Source: an uncultured Alphaproteobacteria bacterium
GTDB taxonomy: Bacteria; Pseudomonadota; Alphaproteobacteria; CAAHEQ01; UBA3637
NCBI GenBank assembly: GCA_947629595.1
Contig: CANREI010000040.1
Location: 1-10,608, forward strand
Direction of reading: 5' to 3'
DNA length: 10,608 nt
The notes beneath the pieces are model-generated. The model searched no databases. It saw only the letters and a program-made list of their open reading frames with translations, and was not told where the DNA came from. Shown piece by piece: positions 6,881 through 10,608 of the stretch (position 1 is the first letter of the stretch; the number at the start of each line of letters is the position of its first letter). The translations under genes and the position numbers were made by a program.

Positions 6881-7597
6881 ATGCGTTTACCCAAGCACAC
6901 AGCTATAATTATGGACGGAAACGGACGCTGGGCCGAAAAGCGCGGATTGCCGCGAACGGCGGGGCATAAGGCAGGGGCCGAAACGTTAAAGAAAATCATT
7001 GCATATGCGCAAAAAAAAGGCATTGAAATCATAACGCTTTATGCGTTTTCATCGGAAAATTGGAAGCGTCCGCCGGAAGAAGTGCAAACTTTGATGAATT
7101 TGTTTCGTACTTATTTAAAAAATGACGTGAATGAATTGATGAAAAAAGGGATTCGGGTTTCATTTATCGGCGAGCGGGAAAAATTTGATGCGGATTTGGT
7201 CGAACAAATGAACCGATTGGAACGGCAAACGGCTGATTTTAAAGGCTTTCACGTTGTTTTGGCGTTAAGTTACGGCGCGCGGAACGATATTATCAACGCA
7301 GCACGGCAGCTGGCGGCAAAAGCCGCCCGCGGGCAACTGAAACCGCAAGAAATTGACGAGTCGTTTTTTTCGGCACATCTCTCAACAGCCGATTTACCCG
7401 CGCCCGATTTCATTATTCGTACCGGCGGGGAGGAGCGCCTCAGTAATTTTTTGCTGTGGGAAGCGGCCTATGCCGAATTATATTTCACCCCTGTTTTCTG
7501 GCCTGATTTTAATGAGGAAGAATTGGATAAAGCCCTTGAATCCTATGCAAAAAGGGAACGGCGTTTCGGCGGATTGAAAATTAAACAAAAAGTTTGA
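6881..7597 (+). CDS. uppS: UppS, undecaprenyl diphosphate synthase
   Basis: This 238-residue cis-prenyltransferase adds isopentenyl diphosphate units to farnesyl diphosphate, making the C55 carrier lipid precursor for peptidoglycan and other surface polymers. It acts at the cytoplasmic face of the inner membrane. All signatures are present: 'MDGNGRWA' at 11-18 with catalytic Asp12, 'HKAGAE' at 29-34, 'FSSENW' at 56-61, 'RTGGEERLSNFLLW' at 180-193 with Arg180, Arg186 and Ser188 for IPP binding, then 'AYAELYF', 'WPDF' and the 'ERRFGG' end. The start is fixed because the motif begins ten residues in; the Shine-Dalgarno is weak (AGG at 6872-6874), so coupling to the upstream frames is plausible. 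It is not followed by cdsA as in many proteobacteria; it closes a small operon with two membrane proteins. Confidence 0.96.
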   Translation: MRLPKHTAIIMDGNGRWAEKRGLPRTAGHKAGAETLKKIIAYAQKKGIEIITLYAFSSENWKRPPEEVQTLMNLFRTYLKNDVNELMKKGIRVSFIGEREKFDADLVEQMNRLERQTADFKGFHVVLALSYGARNDIINAARQLAAKAARGQLKPQEIDESFFSAHLSTADLPAPDFIIRTGGEERLSNFLLWEAAYAELYFTPVFWPDFNEEELDKALESYAKRERRFGGLKIKQKV

Positions 7598-7639
7598 GTA
7601 AAACAACCGAAAAATACCGCATTTTTTTGAAAAAAGTGG

Positions 7640-7668
7640 TTGACGTCTTGCACAAAATTTGTTATTAT
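7640..7668 (+). promoter_or_regulatory. Sigma-70-type promoter of the Cys-rich pilin-like gene
   Basis: TTGACG (7640-7645) and TATTAT (7663-7668) are separated by exactly 17 bases. This is the best promoter match in the window and predicts a start near 7675 and a leader of about 60 bases. The gene downstream has a strong SD (AAAGGGG, 7722-7728). Confidence 0.75.
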
Positions 7669-7721
7669 ATAAATTAGGCGGATTAAAGGAATATTCAATT
7701 CCTGTTCATAAATGCAAGACG
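7644..7721. repeat. 9-bp inverted repeat spanning pilin promoter and leader
   Basis: CGTCTTGCA at 7644-7652 is exactly the reverse complement of TGCAAGACG at 7713-7721. The first arm begins at the last two bases of the -35 box and occupies the start of the spacer. The second ends at the ribosome binding site. Because the first arm is upstream of the predicted transcription start, pairing in RNA is unlikely, and a protein-binding pair of sites is the more natural reading. By rough reckoning such a repeat is uncommon by chance in 140 bases, but not impossible. Confidence 0.35.
7687..7703 (+). promoter_or_regulatory. Small leader hairpin of the pilin-like mRNA
   Basis: AGGAAT (7687-7692) pairs perfectly with ATTCCT (7698-7703) around a 5-base loop in the predicted untranslated leader. 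It may stabilise the mRNA; it has no U-run and does not cover the SD. Confidence 0.3.
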
Positions 7722-7734
7722 AAAGGGGCGGTCT

Positions 7735-9591
7735 ATGTCAAAAATTCAAAAGCGTAATGGCGTTAAAAAGCTAACTCAAAAGCAGCATGCGCAAAAGCGA
7801 ATCATGCAAAAAGGGCGAACAATGGTTGAAATGCTGGGCGTTTTGGCCGTTATCGGCGTTTTAACCATAACCGGTATTGTCGGTATGCAATATGCCATGC
7901 AGGTTCATAAGGAAAATGAAACGTTGAATGCGTTTAGTGTGGCAACGGCCGGTGCCCGAACGGCAAACTTAATGCAAAACTACATTTATTCTTGCGATGA
8001 AATCCCCTGTGTTGTTGATCCGAAGCAAGTGATTTCAACAAAATATGAAATGACGGATAAAGATTTTATAACGGCCGTGAATGCCCCTGTTCGCGTGCGT
8101 ATTGAAGATACAAACGGATATACGGTTCGTATTCGGGGTATATCGAAAGAATTGTGCGAAAGCATTAAGAGCGGTTTTTGGGGAGAAACCTGTGCGGGGA
8201 TTGACAGGAAAGGCTCCGATAAAAGATATCGGGCGGATAATTGCACGGCCTTAAAAAATTTGGATTGCGATCAATTTGCCAATGCCAAGGAAGGGCTTAG
8301 TCGGCGATCGGCTTTGCAGGAAGAAATTGAAAAGGAGCACATTCAACTGAGTTCGTATGATGCGGCTAACAATTACAGCGCTTTGGTGCTTTATTACGGT
8401 GAACCGGCCGGGGAAGATAACACATTTGTTGGCAGTTCCGGCGGTTATGAGGAACCCGATCCGGATGTGACACCTGATTTGGGAGGGGAAGATAACAAGC
8501 CTGCTCAAAGAGTTGAAGAAGTGCTTGATAAATGTACAAGTCAAGGCGGTGAATGGGTTGGCAGTATTTGTTGTGCCGGTTCGTTGAATGTTTTTACCGC
8601 AAAGGAAGACGGAGAGAATTGTTGTAACGGTTATCAACCGAGAAGCGGTGCGGATGACGGCACCTGTTGTCAGTTGAGCGGATACAAATGGAAGAAAAAT
8701 TCCACGTGTTGCAACGGTTCCAAAGATATGAACGGAAACGTTGTTGCGGCTTGTTGTGACGGTTATCTGGTCGGCAATACTTGTTGTATCGGTTCCAAAA
8801 ATGCGGAAACAGGGCGGAATGATAGCGCCTGTTGTGAAAAAGGAGAAATGGTCAACGGTGTTTGTTGTGAAGGTCTTACAAACACGCTAACCGGTGAAGC
8901 GAACGATCCTCAATGTTGTCCGGGCAAAATGGTGGGCAGTATTTGTTGTGAAAATTCCAAAAATTGGGAAACCGGAGACACTATTCAAATTTGTTGCGAA
9001 AACAGCGGCAACACGTGGAATAATGGTGTTTGCTGCACCGGATTCAGAGCTATAGACAGCAATCAGGTTGATCCGGCTTGTTGTAAGGGCGATGGGTTAG
9101 AAGTGAAAAACGGTTTTTGCTGTAACGGATCCAAAGATGCAGAAACCGGAAAAGTTGTTCGGCAATGTTGTTCCGGCGAGGTGAAAAACGGTGTTTGTTG
9201 TATCGGTTCCAAAGATGCAGAAACCGATCAGGTTGTTGCAGCTTGCTGTGATGGTAATTTAATCGGCGAGACTTGTTGTAATGGAATTTACGACCAAGAC
9301 GGACAGAAAAATTCGGCTTGTTGCAGTGACTATAGCACGCCGGGATCAACAAATTGCAGGAATAATCCGGATGCAAGTTTTTGCTGTGAAGCGAACGGAG
9401 GAGAAGCAAGTTGTAATACGGAAACAGGAGAGCTTATTTGTTGTTCACAAGGAACTTCTACCGATTTGATTGGCGGCGGTTCGTCAGAAGAGTGCTGTGG
9501 TCAAGCCGGCGGCAAATGGAAAGGAACTTGGTGCTGCGGGAGTACGGCTAAAGGTAAAGCAGGCAGTGGCGGTATGTGCTTAAAGCCATAA
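7735..9591 (+). CDS. Type IV prepilin-like protein with a giant Cys-Cys repeat C-terminus
   Basis: This 618-residue protein carries 56 cysteines. A basic leader of 27 residues ends in 'MQKG', followed by 'RTMVEMLGVLAVIGVLTITGI'. Gly27 at -1, Glu32 at +5 of the mature chain and a hydrophobic helix of about 20 residues are the class III (prepilin peptidase) signal, so it should be cleaved after Gly27 and become a pilin or pseudopilin subunit. Residues about 60-225 form a globular part with single cysteines at 87, 92, 141, 153, 170 and 178. An acidic Gly/Pro linker lies at about 225-262. Residues 279-601 hold 23 vicinal Cys-Cys pairs, often 'NGVCCxGSKDAETG' and 'ACCDGxL'. Vicinal cysteines suggest disulfide knots or metal binding after export; this is inference. 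The start at 7735 has SD AAAGGGG; ATG 7804 (Met24) would give a short leader but lacks a good SD. It is monocistronic: own promoter and terminator. The Cys-rich part matches nothing I recognise. Confidence 0.8.
   Translation: MSKIQKRNGVKKLTQKQHAQKRIMQKGRTMVEMLGVLAVIGVLTITGIVGMQYAMQVHKENETLNAFSVATAGARTANLMQNYIYSCDEIPCVVDPKQVISTKYEMTDKDFITAVNAPVRVRIEDTNGYTVRIRGISKELCESIKSGFWGETCAGIDRKGSDKRYRADNCTALKNLDCDQFANAKEGLSRRSALQEEIEKEHIQLSSYDAANNYSALVLYYGEPAGEDNTFVGSSGGYEEPDPDVTPDLGGEDNKPAQRVEEVLDKCTSQGGEWVGSICCAGSLNVFTAKEDGENCCNGYQPRSGADDGTCCQLSGYKWKKNSTCCNGSKDMNGNVVAACCDGYLVGNTCCIGSKNAETGRNDSACCEKGEMVNGVCCEGLTNTLTGEANDPQCCPGKMVGSICCENSKNWETGDTIQICCENSGNTWNNGVCCTGFRAIDSNQVDPACCKGDGLEVKNGFCCNGSKDAETGKVVRQCCSGEVKNGVCCIGSKDAETDQVVAACCDGNLIGETCCNGIYDQDGQKNSACCSDYSTPGSTNCRNNPDASFCCEANGGEASCNTETGELICCSQGTSTDLIGGGSSEECCGQAGGKWKGTWCCGSTAKGKAGSGGMCLKP
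8569..9540 (+). repeat. Array of Cys-Cys modules within the pilin-like gene
   Basis: The Cys-Cys pairs begin at residues 279, 296, 311, 325, 340, 350, 366, 377, 394, 404, 420, 433, 449, 462, 478, 488, 504, 514, 529, 550, 569, 587 and 600. Between 340 and 514 the gaps alternate between 10-13 or 17 and about 16, giving a module of 26-29 residues with two pairs. Typical halves are 'VxNGVCCxGSKDAETGxV' and 'xACCDGxLxG'. Outside this core the spacing is looser (13-21), as if older repeats had drifted. Confidence 0.85.
9103..9258 (+). repeat. Tandem 78-bp direct repeat (two 26-codon units)
   Basis: Units 9103-9180 and 9181-9258 abut exactly and agree at 57 of 78 bases, 41 of the first 45. They share a 19-base identical stretch (9130-9148 and 9208-9226, encoding S-K-D-A-E-T). 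Both units begin 'VKNG' and contain two Cys-Cys pairs. This is the youngest-looking duplication in the array and shows that it grows in module-sized steps. Confidence 0.85.
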
Positions 9592-9613
9592 TTGTCCTGA
9601 CTGTTTGAAAAAG

Positions 9614-9641
9614 CACCCGTCAACCGACGGGTGTTTTTTTT
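9614..9641 (+). terminator. Intrinsic terminator of the pilin-like gene
   Basis: CACCCGTC (9614-9621) pairs perfectly with GACGGGTG (9626-9633) around a 4-base loop and is followed by eight T (9634-9641). It begins 22 bases after the stop codon. Textbook form. Confidence 0.95.
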
Positions 9642-9701
9642 GGGGAATTTCGACCGATTCGATTGATGAAAACCGTTTTAAAAAAATATTGATTTATTCT
9701 C

Positions 9702-9799
9702 TTGAATTTTTATGCGTTCTTTCACATATTTTTATATCGGACAGGGAACGCATTCATTAACAATCATCAAACACACCTGTTTCCTGTCCGTTATTTTTT
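9702..9799 (+). ncRNA. Possible small RNA: promoter-like boxes followed directly by a terminator-like hairpin
   Basis: TTGAAT (9702-9707) and CATATT (9725-9730), 17 bases apart, predict a start near 9737. Immediately there, bases 9738-9749 (CGGACAGGGAAC) pair with 9779-9790 (GTTTCCTGTCCG), 12 pairs with one G-U, around a 29-base loop, followed by TTATTTTTT (9791-9799). The predicted RNA would be about 60 bases. No coding frame is evident inside. Alternatives are an attenuator in the leader of the downstream transporter, or simply a second terminator for the pilin gene. The promoter match is modest (about 4 of 6 at each box). Confidence 0.4.
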
Positions 9800-9801
9800 C
9801 A

Positions 9802-9830
9802 TTGCCTTTTTTATGTTTCTTTGATAAACT
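9802..9830 (+). promoter_or_regulatory. Candidate promoter of the MFS transporter gene
   Basis: TTGCCT (9802-9807) and TAAACT (9825-9830) are 17 bases apart, predicting a start near 9837 and a leader of about 23 bases. Both are partial matches to consensus. The position just after the hairpin at 9738-9790 and before the SD AAGGA (9847-9851) is appropriate. Confidence 0.4.
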
Positions 9831-9859
9831 CGTTACCTGTTGAAACAAGGAACCGATAA

Positions 9860-10608
9860 ATGGCAAATATTTTAAGAAAATCGTTAAATTGGGTTTATTG
9901 GGGCGGTATTGCGCAATCGGCAACCGATACGTTTGCAACGGGAACGGTTATTACCGCTTATGCCTTGTTATTGGGTGCGGGTGATTTTGCCATCGGTTTG
10001 TTGGGTGCCGTGCCGTTTATCGGAAATTTAATGCATATTTTTGCGGCGTTTTTGTTGGAAAAAGGCATATCGGTTAAAAAATTATCGGTTGTCACGTCGG
10101 CCGTTTCCCGTCCGTTTTTTTTGGCAGCTGCCGTTTTAGCTTTTTTTCCGCATACCGTTTGGGTAGTACCTGCTTTAATTTGTTGTTTGTTAATGGTTTA
10201 TTCCATCGGCAACATTGCCGGCGGTGCGTGGCGGGCGTGGATGAAAAATCTGGTGCCGAGTCGCTTGATGGGCGCGTTTTTTTCAAGTCGTTTTAAAGGA
10301 ATGATGATTGCCAAAATCGGCTGTTTTGCTTTTTTGTGGCTGTTTTTGGAATATTATCGCCGGTATTTGCCCGCGCAGGAGTTGCACGCCTATTTTTATG
10401 TGTTATTACTTTCGTTTCTCATTTCCGTTTTCGGCGTTTATACCTCAACACAAGTGGCCGATGTGAAAGTTTCCGTGCCCTCGAAATTGAGTTTTCTTCA
10501 AAAAATAAAGTTTTGTATGAAAAAGAAAGCATTTGTGCGCTTAATGGAAGTGTTGGGCTGCTTAAACTTTGTGGTGAATTTTGTCACGCCGTTTTTAACC
10601 GTTTTTTT
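9860..10608 (+). CDS. Major facilitator superfamily transporter, N-terminal part (3' end outside window)
   Basis: An open frame of 249 codons runs from ATG 9860 to the right edge with no stop. The start has AAGGA at 9847-9851, eight bases upstream. The protein begins 'MANILRKSLNWVYWGGIAQ' and has about six hydrophobic segments so far, including 'VITAYALLLGAGDFAIGLLGAVPFIG' (split across two helices), 'LAAAVLAFF' and 'VLLLSFLISVFGVY'. The loop 'AWRAWMKNLVPSRLMGAFFSSRFKG' corresponds to the 'WMxDLvPexxRGrfFgrRn' signature of a subgroup of bacterial MFS carriers, although the family's R-G appears here as M-G. MFS proteins move small solutes by proton coupling or facilitated diffusion; the substrate cannot be told. 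The usual length is about 400 residues, so roughly 150 are missing. It is preceded by its own candidate promoter and is separate from the pilin unit. Confidence 0.78.
   Translation, partial: MANILRKSLNWVYWGGIAQSATDTFATGTVITAYALLLGAGDFAIGLLGAVPFIGNLMHIFAAFLLEKGISVKKLSVVTSAVSRPFFLAAAVLAFFPHTVWVVPALICCLLMVYSIGNIAGGAWRAWMKNLVPSRLMGAFFSSRFKGMMIAKIGCFAFLWLFLEYYRRYLPAQELHAYFYVLLLSFLISVFGVYTSTQVADVKVSVPSKLSFLQKIKFCMKKKAFVRLMEVLGCLNFVVNFVTPFLTVF

Noticed and set aside
7610..7626. AAAAAT-loop-ATTTTT hairpin after uppS
   Set aside because: Only six A-T pairs with no G-C in the stem; too weak to call a terminator for uppS, though a T-run follows.
7712..7774. 20-codon frame starting in the pilin leader and overlapping the gene start
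   Set aside because: No Shine-Dalgarno before its ATG; it exists because the RBS and start of the real gene happen to be open in another frame.
8251..8637. Minus-strand frames opposite the Cys-rich gene
   Set aside because: Antisense to a gene with clear promoter, SD, signal sequence and repeat structure; the openness is due to codon bias.
8569..9540. CRISPR or DNA-level satellite explanation of the repetitive region
   Set aside because: The repetition follows codons and Cys-Cys pairs, units are contiguous without spacers, and most are diverged at the DNA level.
9732..9938. Minus-strand open frame across the intergenic hairpin and the start of the MFS gene
   Set aside because: It overlaps the MFS start in antisense, spans the hairpin, and has no recognisable protein features.

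Overview
The window reads as a chromosomal segment of a flagellated, Gram-negative, moderately AT-rich alphaproteobacterium. Four things suggest this: a fliG-flhF-flhG flagellar end-of-operon, a SecA of the long proteobacterial type with a C-terminal zinc motif, a DUF6468-type membrane protein (a family I associate with alphaproteobacterial flagellar loci), and a pilin-like protein with the 'GRTMVEMLGVLAVIGVL' leader. From memory, that leader is typical of uncultured gut-associated Alphaproteobacteria (RF32-type, often deposited as Azospirillum sp. CAG). The taxonomic placement is inference, not something I could test. No rRNA, tRNA, CRISPR array or insertion sequence is visible.

Layout. Positions 1-2147 (+) hold the C-terminal part of a FliG-like motor-switch protein, cut by the left edge, then FlhF and FlhG. 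These are tightly packed (ATGA overlap, then direct abutment) and probably co-transcribed; they would build the flagellar motor and set flagellar site and number. After a 116-base spacer comes secA (2264-4954, +), the Sec translocation motor, closed by a strong, probably bidirectional terminator at 4969-5004. Convergent to it, 5024-6130 (-) encodes a lone protein with an N-terminal phage 'structural protein P5'/lysozyme-like domain, a basic linker and an unrecognised helical C-terminus. A 210-base AT-rich divergent intergenic region with several palindromes separates it from a small (+) operon: a DUF6468-like membrane/coiled-coil protein, an overlapping 38-aa single-helix membrane peptide that looks like a severed MotE-type N-terminus, and uppS (undecaprenyl diphosphate synthase).

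The most unusual gene is 7735-9591 (+). It encodes a 618-aa prepilin-like protein behind a near-consensus sigma-70 promoter. A type IV pilin N-terminus carries a C-terminal region of about 320 residues holding 23 vicinal Cys-Cys pairs (56 cysteines in all), arranged in modules of about 26-29 residues with two pairs each. It ends in a strong terminator at 9614-9641. A 218-base gap follows, with a promoter-like signal directly before a terminator-like hairpin (possible small RNA) and a second promoter-like signal. The N-terminal 249 codons of an MFS transporter then run off the right edge (9860-10608, +).

How the genes fit together: SecA, UppS, the P5-like protein and the pilin-like protein are all envelope functions (export, wall-lipid carrier, possible wall hydrolysis, surface fibre). 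The fli/flh genes and the DUF6468/MotE-like pair point to flagellar motility. Several flagellar parts look divergent or eroded (FlhF G2/G3 motifs, FliG motor helix, MotE-like stub), which may reflect a modified or decaying flagellar system.
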